NCBI GenBank assembly: GCA_030446715.1
Contig: JAUJMU010000003.1
Span: 186,001 to 250,000 of the forward strand
Origin: Cytophagales bacterium
Lineage (GTDB): Bacteria > Bacteroidota > Bacteroidia > Cytophagales > 172606-1
Reading direction: 5' to 3'
Length of the DNA stretch: 64,000 nucleotides
The notes below the pieces were generated by a model. It was not told the origin of the DNA. It did not search any database and saw only the letters and a list, made by a program, of their open reading frames with translations. Made by a program: the position numbers and the translations under genes. Positions 36,927-46,298 of this stretch are shown one piece after another. Numbering within the stretch: the first letter of the stretch is position 1; every line of letters starts with the position of its first letter.

Positions 36927-38605
36927 CTTTCAATACCATCAGGTGCGATTAAAACAACACAACGCGGGCGGGTACGGAAAGAGGTCATTTCCCTTTCAAT
37001 ACCATCAGGTGCGATTAAAACTCCCTTGCCTTCAGCGCCGCCTTCAGCCGGGCGTACTCTTTCAATACCATCAGGTGCGATTAAAACTAGCTTTTGCAGC
37101 ATTAAGCCGGCTTCAGGCTGCAACCTTTCAATACCATCAGGTGCGATTAAAACGAGTCTCTGACTGATTTTCAGTAAGTTCTCAACTGACTTTCAATACC
37201 ATCAGGTGCGATTAAAACCGCATCGTGCATTAAAACAGGGATTCTGAAAGGGTGCCGCAACCTTTCAATACCATCAGGTGCGATTAAAACTCAGCAATAC
37301 GCTGCACCAAGACCGTTCTTCGTCCTTTCAATACCATCAGGTGCGATTAAAACCAGGCGGGCACAGCTGGATACAGTAGTTTTTCTATATCCTTTCAATA
37401 CCATCAGGTGCGATTAAAACAAAGATGTGGATAAACGTTTTAAGCGACACTATTCGCTTTCAATGCATCGTGCGTAAAACATCGAACCATCAAGTTGCAG
37501 AGAACGGTATTTTAACTTTCAATACCATCGCCGGTGCGATTAAAAACACGATGTGATCACCAGAGACGAACGGGAGAAAATGACTTTCAATACCATCAGG
37601 TGCGATTAATAAGCAAGGCGCGGCAGTGCTATCATTTTACCTTTCAATACCATCAGGTGCGATTAAAACCGGACCGTAGGCAAAAGTACCATCAGGTGCG
37701 ATTAAAACTCTTATAGAGTAGTCTGGGCTCAGCACCACGCCCTTTCAATACCATCAGGTGCGATTAAAACGTTTAGCAGTAAATCTATTGTATCAGACAC
37801 CTACTTTCAATACCATCAGGTGCGAATAAACACTACTTGAAGGAAGAAACGGTTTGACAATATCTTTCAATACCATCAGGTGCGATTAAAACATCAATAC
37901 TTACGCGAAGGTGACTTTCTCCTTTCAATACCATCAGGTGCGATTAAAACCATCAGGTTGAATCCCTCCCCAACAAATCACTTTCAATACCATCAGGTGC
38001 GATTAAAACCGACGCCGCCGCAATTGGTACTTTCAATACCATCAGGTGCGATTGGTTCACTGCAAAAAGAAGAGCCATACAACTGCTTTCAATACCATCA
38101 GGTGCGATTAAAACCAGTCCGTTTCGCAGCATTTCATGCTTTACCAAATCTTTCAATACCATCAGGTGCGATTAAAACAAGTACGCTTCACTAAATTACT
38201 TAGTTTTCCCTTTCAATACCATGTACATCAAACTTTGCCAAAATCATCTGGTGCGATTAAAATACCATCAGGTGCGATTAAAACTTTGACGACGAAGACT
38301 AATGCCAGATCTCACAAAATGCTTTCAATACCATCAGGTGCGATTAAAACTTATCGGTGATTTTTGCAATATGCCCTGCTGTCTTATCTTTCAATACCAT
38401 CAGGTGCGATTAAAACGTGCCGTTTTTACCTACGTATCGGGAATCCAGAGTCCCTTTCAATACCATCAGGTGCGATTAAAAACCAGCGGAAACCGGCCTC
38501 TCAGTGTGAGCTTTCAATACCATCAGGTGCGATTAAAACGCCCGGAGAGGGCAAAGCTTATCCAGACGCATTTTCCCTTTCAATACCATCAGGTGCGATT
38601 AAAAC
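36927..38605 (-). CRISPR. Type I-B CRISPR array, about 28 repeats
   Basis: 29-bp repeat, on the plus strand CTTTCAATACC-ATCAGGT-GCGATTAAAAC, with spacers of mostly 36-37 bp. Transcription is judged to be on the minus strand, because the complement ends in ATTGAAAG, the usual 8-nt 5' handle of type I-B crRNAs, and because the cas genes run the same way. That puts the leader and newest spacers at the 38.6-kb end. Damaged repeats occur at 37457, 37516 (insertion), 37584, 37687 (truncated), 37804, 38030 (truncated) and 38210-38284 (rearranged). The first eight and last five repeats are nearly perfect. Confidence 0.97.
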
Positions 38606-38780
38606 CCCGGCGCAAAAATGCGCTGAATCAGGCAAAGAGCCATATTTCAAAGCCGGATTACAAAGGTAAGAAGCGTCAGCCAGTAATAGTGTAAAATTAC
38701 GGGCAGGCTGACGACTGCCCTTACTGTGCAGAAAAGGCAGCTTCTGACGGAAATGAGGCTTGTAAACCATAGAATCCGGC
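38606..38780 (-). promoter_or_regulatory. Presumed CRISPR leader between cas2 and the array
   Basis: 175 bp between the newest repeat and the cas2 stop. It holds an inverted repeat CGTCAGCC ... GGCTGACG (about 38668-38713). AGGCTGACGACT at 38705-38716 recurs inside the cas2 3' end at 38815-38826. Such motifs could be adaptation signals. Confidence 0.5.
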
Positions 38781-39089
38781 TCAGACAGCAGAAAAAGAAA
38801 ACAAGCTCTCCGGGAGGCTGACGACTTTTAAAGAAAGCGGCTGCGTTTCGCCCTTCTCAATTCCCAGTACGGTGCGTTCGGCGTACCGTTCCTCCTGCAG
38901 GCGGTAAAAGATCACGCCGTCCTCTTGCTGCATCAGCTTTTTTGCCTCCAGCTGCAGCTCCATAAACTGGGAATCGGTGAGCTCGCCTTCAAAAACAGAA
39001 TTCTGCACCCACACCAGGTAGCGCCGGAAAAGCTTCAGCATTTTGCCGGTGCGCTTTACCGCGTCGTAAACAGCCAGAAAGTACGGCAT
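38781..39089 (-). CDS. cas2: CRISPR-associated endonuclease Cas2
   Basis: 102 aa. PYFLAVYDAVKRTGKMLKLF at the N-terminus is the Cas2 ferredoxin-like first strand with its conserved Asp (VYDA); RRYLVWVQNSVFEGELTDSQ is the family's central motif. It bridges two Cas1 dimers in spacer integration. Last cas gene before the array. The start overlaps the extended cas1 frame by about 100 bp. Confidence 0.93.
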   Translation of the reverse strand: MPYFLAVYDAVKRTGKMLKLFRRYLVWVQNSVFEGELTDSQFMELQLEAKKLMQQEDGVIFYRLQEERYAERTVLGIEKGETQPLSLKVVSLPESLFSFSAV

Positions 39090-40200
39090 AGCCGGAGAAT
39101 GAGTTTTGAAAAAAAATTACCACCACATAATGAAAACCGTGGTAGGGGTCCGCTTTCGGATCACACAGGTGGCGGACCAGCTTGTAGCACTCCAGCCGGA
39201 CCAGTCTTTCGTAGGAAACTTTCCGGCCCAGGGTGCGGTGTTCCACCGTCTGGCGCAGCCGTTCGTCCCAGTGGCTCACGAATATTCTCCGGCCGGCCTC
39301 CGTGAGGAAACACCCGCCCAGCCGCTGCTCAAAATGTTTAGGGGTGATTTCTCCGGTCTTGACCAGCCGGAAAATGGCCCGGTCCACCAGCAGCGGCTTG
39401 AACACTTCGGCCAGATCCAGCGCCAGCGAAAAACGCCTCTCGCCCGGCTCGTGCAGGTAAGCAATGGTCGGATCAAGGGCGGTGCGGTAGATCTGCCGGA
39501 GCACGGTGGTGTAGCAGAGGCTGTTGCCGAAGGAGATCAGCGCGTTCATTTCATTGGACGGCGGCTGCCGCTCTCTTCGGGTGAAGGGGAACCTGGCGGC
39601 AGCTTCTCCCAGAAAGTGCGGCCAGAGGCGGTAATAACGCTCCCGCACCCTGCCTTCCACGCTCATCAGGGTGGGAATGTCGGCTGACCGGAGCAGCGCC
39701 TCCCGGTCTCTGGTCATCTCTTCCAGAGCAGTGCATAACTCTTCCCGGGACTTACCCTCCAGCCGGGAAAGGTAATATTTGATCACCCGCTCAATGTTGA
39801 ACAGGGCCGCTTCCACAAACGCCCGGGCCAGCAACAGCCGCCTTCTGGCACTCAGGTAATGCCTCACCTGCTCTACCTGCAGCCGGCCCGAAAGCTGGCA
39901 CTCCCTCGGATAAAGGGCGGCGGTAAAGTGGCCGTAGTAGTCAAAGAAAAAGGCAGGGATACTGTTCTGACCAAGAAAGGTGACCAGCTTTGAGTTGATG
40001 TCGATCTCGCCGAACAGGTAAAGACTTTCCACCGACTCCACCGGAAAGGGAATGCGCTCCCCGTCGGCCGGGGCAGAGGGCAGGCCCTCATCGTCCGGCG
40101 CATCGTCGGGTTGTCTTTCTCCCGCAGTGCGTTCGAGGGCAAGTGTGTTGTGCCGGCGGCGCAGCCGGCCGTTGGAGAAAATGTAATAAGGCTTTTTCAA
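38989..40200 (-). CDS. cas1: CRISPR-associated integrase Cas1
   Basis: 403 aa. N-terminal beta domain (PYYIFSNGRLRRRHNTLALE, VESLYLFGEIDINSKLVTFL) and C-terminal helical domain with ALISFGNSLCYTTVLRQIYR (catalytic Glu region further in), AYLHEPGERRFSLALDLAEV (the conserved His and Asp metal ligands). Usual Cas1 proteins of this type are about 330-345 aa. The last 46 residues after VVVIFF overlap cas2 and look unlike Cas1. A T-run of eight on the coding strand sits exactly there, so the true end may be near 39100. Catalyses spacer integration with Cas2. Confidence 0.93.
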   Translation of the reverse strand: MKKPYYIFSNGRLRRRHNTLALERTAGERQPDDAPDDEGLPSAPADGERIPFPVESVESLYLFGEIDINSKLVTFLGQNSIPAFFFDYYGHFTAALYPRECQLSGRLQVEQVRHYLSARRRLLLARAFVEAALFNIERVIKYYLSRLEGKSREELCTALEEMTRDREALLRSADIPTLMSVEGRVRERYYRLWPHFLGEAAARFPFTRRERQPPSNEMNALISFGNSLCYTTVLRQIYRTALDPTIAYLHEPGERRFSLALDLAEVFKPLLVDRAIFRLVKTGEITPKHFEQRLGGCFLTEAGRRIFVSHWDERLRQTVEHRTLGRKVSYERLVRLECYKLVRHLCDPKADPYHGFHYVVVIFFQNSFSGYAVLSGCLRRGKAHRQNAEAFPALPGVGAEFCF

Positions 40201-40236
40201 GGGAGTGGGTTGAATGAAATGGACAGGTGGTGATGT

Positions 40237-40788
40237 TTAGCCGTAGCAAAGTTCTTCAAAGGCGCATTTGCGGCAGAAGGAGCGTTTTCCGATCCGCTCC
40301 GGAGGGGTAAACCGGTACGCCAGTTGCCCGATCTCCTGCACCCACCGGTTCAGTTGGAGGGAGTCATCTTCTGTGATCGTTACCGTCTCGGTTTTACGCA
40401 GGGCCGGGTAGTTGAGCTGGCCCGTGAAGGGCTGGCCGTCCCGGCGCGATACGCCGTTCAGTGCCAGTAGCCACAGGTAGAAGCGCAACTGCCAGCGGTG
40501 GGCCTCTTCGCAGGCGCGGCCCTTTTTGGTTTCGTGCAGCACGCCCTCCTTCAGGTTGGCCCAATCTACCTTGCCCGCCAGGCGGATGCCGCAGGGGGCT
40601 TCGGCCTCCAGGGCAATGTGCTTGTCGGAACGCCCGTAGGTGTGTTCGTCCAGCAGCCGGCCCTGAGCCACGGTATCCGACTCCCCTTCCATCCACAGCC
40701 CCCGCAGGGAAAGCCAGGCCTTGCGGGGGCAGATCAGGTAGTAGCCCAGCACCATGCCGCCGACGCGGAGGGCAGTTTTGGTTTCCAT
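40237..40788 (-). CDS. cas4: CRISPR-associated exonuclease Cas4
   Basis: 183 aa. RecB-like nuclease fold with iron-sulfur cysteines: one in YYLICPRKAWLSL near residue 21 and three near the C-terminus in SFCRKCAFEELC. GKVDWANLKEG and HETKKGR carry the D and ExK nuclease residues. Cas4 trims prespacers and selects PAM-containing ends for Cas1-Cas2. It lies 36 bp upstream of cas1 in the same operon. Complete. Confidence 0.93.
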   Translation of the reverse strand: METKTALRVGGMVLGYYLICPRKAWLSLRGLWMEGESDTVAQGRLLDEHTYGRSDKHIALEAEAPCGIRLAGKVDWANLKEGVLHETKKGRACEEAHRWQLRFYLWLLALNGVSRRDGQPFTGQLNYPALRKTETVTITEDDSLQLNRWVQEIGQLAYRFTPPERIGKRSFCRKCAFEELCYG

Positions 40789-40804
40789 AGGCGCTTTGCG
40801 TTTT

Positions 40805-41086
40805 TCAGGATTTTTTACCGGGCTTTTTCTGCCTGATCGTCGCCTCGATTTCCCGGACTACTTTCGGACCGAAGCGGTCAGGAATCTCCCCGGTACGGAG
40901 GTATTCTCCGGCCTTGGCAAGGGCTTCTTCCACCGTATCCGAATCCTCGTCTTCCCAGCAGGTGCCCCCGGCGTCGAGGACCGTCAGGATGGAGTCGGAA
41001 AAGCTGTCGTCATCGGTGCCCAGGCGGATGTAGCCGTGGTTGTTTGTCCACCAGTTCAGGTAAGGGTAGTCGGTTGAGAAGGGCAT
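40805..41086 (-). CDS. Unknown 93-aa acidic protein inside the cas operon
   Basis: Starts MPFSTDYPYLNWWTNNHGYI and continues RLGTDDDSFSDSILTVLDAG, ending in a basic tail RQKKPGKKS. Two aromatic-rich N-terminal strands, an acidic middle and a helix (TVEEALAKAGEYLRTGEI). It lies 16 bp from cas4 and 12 bp from cas7, in the same direction and with the same codon character, so it is very likely part of the operon. I know no Cas family like it. Candidate accessory factor, small subunit or immunity-type protein. Confidence 0.7.
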   Translation of the reverse strand: MPFSTDYPYLNWWTNNHGYIRLGTDDDSFSDSILTVLDAGGTCWEDEDSDTVEEALAKAGEYLRTGEIPDRFGPKVVREIEATIRQKKPGKKS

Positions 41087-41098
41087 GGGCTGGCGTTT

Positions 41099-42184
41099 TT
41101 AAACGGTAGCTTTCAGTAGTTGATTTTCGTAGTCAAAAGCTTGCATAAGCTCAATCAGCTTTTGTTCAGCCCTGTCCAAAGCATCGGCGCTGCCGGCCGA
41201 CCCCGTTACGTAGCCGGCTGCAATGGGTGTTATAAATAAATCAGCTTTTGTGTTTTCGTCAAGTTTAGGAGCAGCTTGGGAACGTTCGGTATCTGCTCTT
41301 AAGTCTCCGCGTATGGCATAAGCAATCTGATTGGCATTGTCACTGATGGCAATTGCTACAGTTTCCATCAGACTGAACGTACGGGCCTGGTTAGAAGTGA
41401 TTCTCCAGTTAATCAGTGCGTGAGCTAATGCCCGGATGATTTCTTCACGTTTTTCTTTAGGACAAATCAGGCAATTGCCGAAGACATTCTTTCCCTCTAT
41501 CCATCCATGGGCCTTTAACTTAGCCTCAATGGCCGGAAATAGTTCGGGCTCAAGTTTATTGTTAGAAACACAGAACAGCGTACGTAAGTCAATTGCTACG
41601 TCGTACACAAACAGGCCGGAAGCACGGGTTTGGTCCTGAATGAAAATGCGGTTGGGCAGGTTACGTTTGTTAGTGGTTAACCAATTGGCAAGTTCCTCAT
41701 CCGTGAGCTTAGGCCCCCTGTTCTTACCATCTGCCCAAAAAACGCTTACTGTGTGATGCTCAGAATAGGAAGTGCGGTCAAACGTCAGGTTCTCAGTAGG
41801 ATACTCAATGCCTCCCAACAGCGGATGCAACGGACGCATGGCTGAGATGGAAAGCGGACTGCGTCTTTTGACGGTATAGTTTCCACTTTCGGCTTTCATA
41901 TACCCTCCAAGCAGTTGATCAGTAAAAGTGGGATCACAAGGGGAATGAGGCTCTTTAGGACTTGCTTTATTATCTTTTTTGTCTATTTCCCAATTGAACG
42001 TAATGGCAGCAAAAGGCAGATTCAGTGCTTCAATTACGGATCGTTTTACCTGTTGGCCACTGGAATAAGCCATCCGCCGGCCAAATTGCGGATCAGTGTA
42101 GTACTTTTGTCCTTCGTTTACGCTAAATACAGTGTGTTCGGCGTGGCGTAAACTGCGCAGATAAATAAATGGGGAATTCTTCAT
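41099..42184 (-). CDS. cas7: Cascade backbone subunit Cas7 (Cst2/DevR family)
   Basis: 361 aa. SPFIYLRSLRHAEHTVFSVN and EGQKYYTDPQFGRRMAYSSG followed by QQVKRSVIEAL are typical of the DevR/Cst2 group of Cas7, which bind crRNA along its length in type I-B complexes. ANWLTTNKRNLPNRIF and GLFVYDVAIDLRTLFCVSNN form the central RNA-binding fold. Length is normal. It follows cas8 by 13 bp. Confidence 0.9.
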   Translation of the reverse strand: MKNSPFIYLRSLRHAEHTVFSVNEGQKYYTDPQFGRRMAYSSGQQVKRSVIEALNLPFAAITFNWEIDKKDNKASPKEPHSPCDPTFTDQLLGGYMKAESGNYTVKRRSPLSISAMRPLHPLLGGIEYPTENLTFDRTSYSEHHTVSVFWADGKNRGPKLTDEELANWLTTNKRNLPNRIFIQDQTRASGLFVYDVAIDLRTLFCVSNNKLEPELFPAIEAKLKAHGWIEGKNVFGNCLICPKEKREEIIRALAHALINWRITSNQARTFSLMETVAIAISDNANQIAYAIRGDLRADTERSQAAPKLDENTKADLFITPIAAGYVTGSAGSADALDRAEQKLIELMQAFDYENQLLKATV

Positions 42185-42197
42185 TTTAGTTTATGAT

Positions 42198-43529
42198 TTA
42201 AAGTGAATTCTTTGATTTCAAATATTGGTATTCAAAGCGGATAAGGGTGGCAAAGAGCGGAAAGTTATCGGTGGGCATTTTTAATACCTGAACTACAACT
42301 TGCCGGAATGCATCTGCGTTCTGAGGAGCTAGTCCTAGTACTTCAGTTATTTTATCAATAAAAGTTTTTAAGCTTGCCGACGTACGAAGTTCCTCCGAAA
42401 GGCGGGCTTTTTCTTTCGTGCCCCTGTCATTTGCGGTTGTTTTTTCAAATTCTTTCAAAGCTTGAGCTACTTGTGTAGCTAGATTGAGTAGTTCCGTTTT
42501 GTTCAGCATGGCGATAATCCAAAGTCTATAGAGTTGATAATTCAAGTAAGAGTCCTCATCTGAAAATTTGTAATCCTTACCCTGTGCATATAGCATTGAG
42601 CCTTTCGGCATGTAGGCACGGAGGTTAGCCGGCTCTAAAGCTTTCAAACCAATAGTGCCTATCTTGCACGCTCCTTTGAAATTGTAGAACGTTTGTAGCC
42701 TTTCTACCTGACTGTCATTCAGAATAATAGCTTGCCCGGATAGGAAAACGGCATCCCTGAACTCGTACATTTTCCGTACTTCAGGAAGATAAAGTTTGAT
42801 GAAGCCCAGCGTTGTGTTCGTTTGCGAAAGATTATAGGCGTAGGCGGTAAGCGCCTGTCCCGGGTATTTCTTCGACAAGGCAAACACTACTTTCGACCAG
42901 GCATTGGTTGGAATGGCAACGTTGCCCAAGACTTCCGCAGTCTCAACTCGGAAATTTCCAAATGGATCTTCCGGGTTATATTCTTTGTCCAAGCTGTGAC
43001 AAAGCCAATGCCCGTTCCAGGTTTCTATCTGTTTGTCCTTTAGATTAGGCGTTTGTTGCAAATATTTTCGATAATACTGCCACCCCATGAATAATGACCA
43101 CAGCACTTCCGGTTCGTTGATAAGCATTACAAAGCCGCCGCTTACCCCAATTCCCAGTGCTTCCCCAATCCAGGATGCGTACATTTCTTCTGCATCTATT
43201 CCAGAATTGATATTAGTTACCTGCCCGGATGTAGTTGCCTGAATCTCCTCGGCGGCATAGCCTACGAAAACAGCACCGCTGGGCAAGCCACTGCTTAGTT
43301 TCTTGCGCAAGCTATTATACTGCGCCAGTGATTTGCTGCCGTATTTCTTTACGTCTTCATCACGCGGTTTCTGAAAGAAGGGAGAATTGCTGACGTGTAT
43401 GAGATGACTTGAATCCGTGAAGAACAATTCAAAGAACACTTCATCGAAAAACTCGCCTGCCGTCAAGCTTCTGCCTTCCCGCTCATTATACAGGGCCAGA
43501 AATCTTTTACCAATGTAACTCGTGAACAT
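42198..43529 (-). CDS. cas8b: Cascade large subunit Cas8 (Cst1-like, type I-B)
   Basis: 443 aa. FTSYIGKRFLALYNEREGRS, then LTAGEFFDEVFFELFF at the N-terminus; many helices follow with no enzyme motif, as expected for the PAM-reading large subunit, the most divergent Cascade protein. Position (between cas3 and cas7) and size fit Cst1-type Cas8 of type I-B. GLKALEPANLRAYMPKGSML in the C-terminal half resembles the family. Assigned mainly by context, so slightly less certain than the rest. Confidence 0.85.
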   Translation of the reverse strand: MFTSYIGKRFLALYNEREGRSLTAGEFFDEVFFELFFTDSSHLIHVSNSPFFQKPRDEDVKKYGSKSLAQYNSLRKKLSSGLPSGAVFVGYAAEEIQATTSGQVTNINSGIDAEEMYASWIGEALGIGVSGGFVMLINEPEVLWSLFMGWQYYRKYLQQTPNLKDKQIETWNGHWLCHSLDKEYNPEDPFGNFRVETAEVLGNVAIPTNAWSKVVFALSKKYPGQALTAYAYNLSQTNTTLGFIKLYLPEVRKMYEFRDAVFLSGQAIILNDSQVERLQTFYNFKGACKIGTIGLKALEPANLRAYMPKGSMLYAQGKDYKFSDEDSYLNYQLYRLWIIAMLNKTELLNLATQVAQALKEFEKTTANDRGTKEKARLSEELRTSASLKTFIDKITEVLGLAPQNADAFRQVVVQVLKMPTDNFPLFATLIRFEYQYLKSKNSL

Positions 43530-43532
43530 AGC

Positions 43533-45698
43533 TTATAGGAAGTTGTTGTGCTCGACCAGTTGTAAGCCGTACGTTCGGTATTCGGCCAAATGCTGCGGTA
43601 CTACGAACGGATACGCCCCTACTTTCAACTGCTCATAAGTTGATTTACAGGAGGTGATTGTTTTATAGTTGACGGGAATTTCCATCTGTAGACGTTCTTC
43701 CCAATTAGCGGTGAGGTAAGCCTCCCGGTCACTTGCCAATATGCAAGTCGCGCTCTCGATTTCGAGTGCTTCAACCAGCACCGCCCGCTTATAATTGGTC
43801 AGCTCTTTTATCGTGTATTTTCCATTTTTAAAAATCAAGTGCGTATCAATTTCTTTACGGTCCAGAACCGGGTATACTGCGTTGATCTTGGCTTGCAAAG
43901 CGCGTTCTTGCAGTAGTTCACCCCCCTCCGGCAATTGGGCGAAGCTGTTTTTCAGCACTCCTATTTTATAGGGCAATACGTTTCCTTCCGGGGCAATCAC
44001 ATGCACAGGCTTGTATTTACCGATTGTATTTTCATTGCGCTTGCGGTTGACCCGGCCAAATCGTTGAATAAGGCTGTCTAGTGGGGCACATTGGGTAATC
44101 ATCCGGTCAAAACTGATGTCCAGGCTTACTTCCACCACTTGCGTAGAAACGACCAGGCAGGGGGCCAGCCCATCGCCAAACTCCTCGCTTCCGTCACCGT
44201 TGAACTTGGTTTTTAACTTTTTCTCCAAATTCACCCGGTCACCCCGGCGGAACCGGCTGTGAATAAGCATCTTGGGCACGTCCGGAAACGCTTCTATGAA
44301 GTCTTGAAAGGCATCCTGTGCTTTCCCGATTGTATTATAGATCACCAGTACTTTTTCTTTGTTTTCAAAAGCCTGGGTCAGCAATAGAGGAATTTCCATT
44401 TCATTGGCGAGTTTATGCACATGGTGCCGGTTAAAGGAATCCAAAATTTCGTCATCCAGTTTTACCTCGTATACCGCTTCCTTACCGCCTAGAATGTCCA
44501 GCAACTCGTCGTACAATACCGAAGGCATTGTAGCCGTTCCGATGTGTACCCGGCAATCAAGCCTGAGCAATGTTTTTACGATGTCCAGCATCATTGCCCG
44601 GGAATAATCCGAGTACGTGTGTATTTCGTCAAGAATCACATCGGTACCCTGTACGTCGAGCATGACACTCTCAAAACCGGAGGTACCGAAAACCATTGCC
44701 GCCAACTGATGTGGCGTTAATACTTTGACAGACGAGCCGGCCAATGGTTGCAGGATTTGCTCATCCAAGCGGTTCCTGGCAACGATTTTCGAAGTTGCAT
44801 GTAACAGTCGGACATCTTCATTCGGAACCGTCTTTCTGATCCGCTCGTGCATGGCATTGATGGAAGCCTGAAAAGGAAGGGTGTAAAATACTCTCCCCCG
44901 GCAGCGCCTTAGCAGGAAATCCGTTTTACCGGCACCGGTTGGGGCGACAACCAGCGTATACTTACGGCCGTCGTCTGTAGAAATTTCTGACAAAGGGTAA
45001 ATGCCCCTTTTACGACCCGCATCGTGGTAAAAGGTCAGATCAGGGATTTCGAAGAGGGGCTCAAGTTTTTTGCCGGTTTGATGCATGAATGCTGACGCAA
45101 AATGATCGGCTGATTTGAGCAAGCCCCGGTAAGGCGACCAGCCCGTTTTTTTTGCCTCGCAGTATTCAGCAACGTAAGCCAACGCTTGCCTTGCTTCCTC
45201 AAAAGAGATCTTCCGGGTTGGAATGTCAAAATACTCCAGGATGGATAAGCCGTACTCGTGCCAGTCGTTCCATTCTTTAAGGTGGTTTACCACCCATCGC
45301 CGGTCATTTTGATCCAGGTCCAGAATCCCTTTGTTGCCTGCATCATTCTCAACCGATTTGTGGTGACCTATCACCAGATCAATCAGTGTAGTCCATTCAC
45401 TTTTAGGGAAGAGGGGTAAAAATGCCAAAGACGAAATCTCATGCCGGTGGACGAAATCCCATTCATGGTTCTCAAGGAGCGTTGCGCCATTGGCCGTGCT
45501 GATCTTCCTTTGAAAGTGCGGGTGCGCCTTCCCCAGGTCGTGCACGATAGCTCCTTTCCGGGCAAGGGCTAGATCGAATGGGAAGGCAAAATGCCGGGCG
45601 AATTTTTCAATGGCTTGTGTCACCTGCTGCGTGTGTTGCAACAATGTGAGGCTTCCGTAATTCTGGCTTTTTGCTAAGATTTCGTGAAGTGGTTTCAT
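43533..45698 (-). CDS. cas3: CRISPR-associated helicase-nuclease Cas3
   Basis: 721 aa. N-terminal HD nuclease: HDLGKAHPHFQRK with His-Asp at 53-54 and VIGHHKS further on. SF2 helicase: Walker A VVAPTGAGKTDFLL near 256, DEIHTYSD (DEAD-type box) near 356, HIGTATMPS (motif III), and PCLVVSTQVVEVSLDISFDR with RFGRVNRKR in the second domain. It degrades target DNA after recruitment by Cascade. It starts at the cas5 stop (adjacent bases) and ends 3 bp before cas8. Confidence 0.95.
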   Translation of the reverse strand: MKPLHEILAKSQNYGSLTLLQHTQQVTQAIEKFARHFAFPFDLALARKGAIVHDLGKAHPHFQRKISTANGATLLENHEWDFVHRHEISSLAFLPLFPKSEWTTLIDLVIGHHKSVENDAGNKGILDLDQNDRRWVVNHLKEWNDWHEYGLSILEYFDIPTRKISFEEARQALAYVAEYCEAKKTGWSPYRGLLKSADHFASAFMHQTGKKLEPLFEIPDLTFYHDAGRKRGIYPLSEISTDDGRKYTLVVAPTGAGKTDFLLRRCRGRVFYTLPFQASINAMHERIRKTVPNEDVRLLHATSKIVARNRLDEQILQPLAGSSVKVLTPHQLAAMVFGTSGFESVMLDVQGTDVILDEIHTYSDYSRAMMLDIVKTLLRLDCRVHIGTATMPSVLYDELLDILGGKEAVYEVKLDDEILDSFNRHHVHKLANEMEIPLLLTQAFENKEKVLVIYNTIGKAQDAFQDFIEAFPDVPKMLIHSRFRRGDRVNLEKKLKTKFNGDGSEEFGDGLAPCLVVSTQVVEVSLDISFDRMITQCAPLDSLIQRFGRVNRKRNENTIGKYKPVHVIAPEGNVLPYKIGVLKNSFAQLPEGGELLQERALQAKINAVYPVLDRKEIDTHLIFKNGKYTIKELTNYKRAVLVEALEIESATCILASDREAYLTANWEERLQMEIPVNYKTITSCKSTYEQLKVGAYPFVVPQHLAEYRTYGLQLVEHNNFL

Positions 45699-46277
45699 CT
45701 ATTCACGGATGGGATTTCCTGTCACAGTTAATTCTCCAAACATTTCTGCACCTTCGGCAAATCGGTTATGACCGACTTTGAAGCCTTGTTCTGCATGGGT
45801 AAAAAGCAACTCAAATCCTGGCAGGGCTTCAAATTGTTCTAAAGGAAACCTCTCCGCAGATTCAGGAAAAAGCAGGTCTTCGTTTCGGCAAAGGCATACG
45901 GTCTGTCTCAATGCGGCATCCGCATCTTCTTCGCTGCCAAAAGCCAGGTACAAATTGGGGTTAAGCATCACGCCACGGCTGAGGATACCTAAGTTTGTTT
46001 TATAGACTCCCTTTTCTTTAGTGGCACAGAATCCACCTTTTGACCAGGTACGTTCCTGTTGCACGTCAATTCCCTGGTAGTTGAGCCGGTGGCGCTTGAT
46101 TTTGCGAATTTGTCCGCTCTCAGCCAACAATTCCGGAAACAACTTCTTCTCAATGCCTTCCACAATTGAAGGCGTAAGAAACTGCTGGCTGAATGTCTCA
46201 CTGTCCCGCACGGCCGTCCAGGGTTTGATGAACCCGAAAGGACCGGTATACTTCACTACGTAAAGTGTATCACTCAT
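45699..46277 (-). CDS. cas5: Cascade subunit Cas5 (Cas5t-like)
   Basis: 192 aa. DTLYVVKYTGPFGFIKPWTA is the Cas5 N-terminal RAMP strand; LYLAFGSEEDADAALRQTVC and FGELTVTGNP near the end are consistent with Cas5. It caps the crRNA 5' handle. It follows cas6 by about 20 bp. Complete, ending directly at the cas3 start. Confidence 0.88.
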   Translation of the reverse strand: MSDTLYVVKYTGPFGFIKPWTAVRDSETFSQQFLTPSIVEGIEKKLFPELLAESGQIRKIKRHRLNYQGIDVQQERTWSKGGFCATKEKGVYKTNLGILSRGVMLNPNLYLAFGSEEDADAALRQTVCLCRNEDLLFPESAERFPLEQFEALPGFELLFTHAEQGFKVGHNRFAEGAEMFGELTVTGNPIRE

Positions 46278-46298
46278 AATAAATCTTCAATATTTGGT

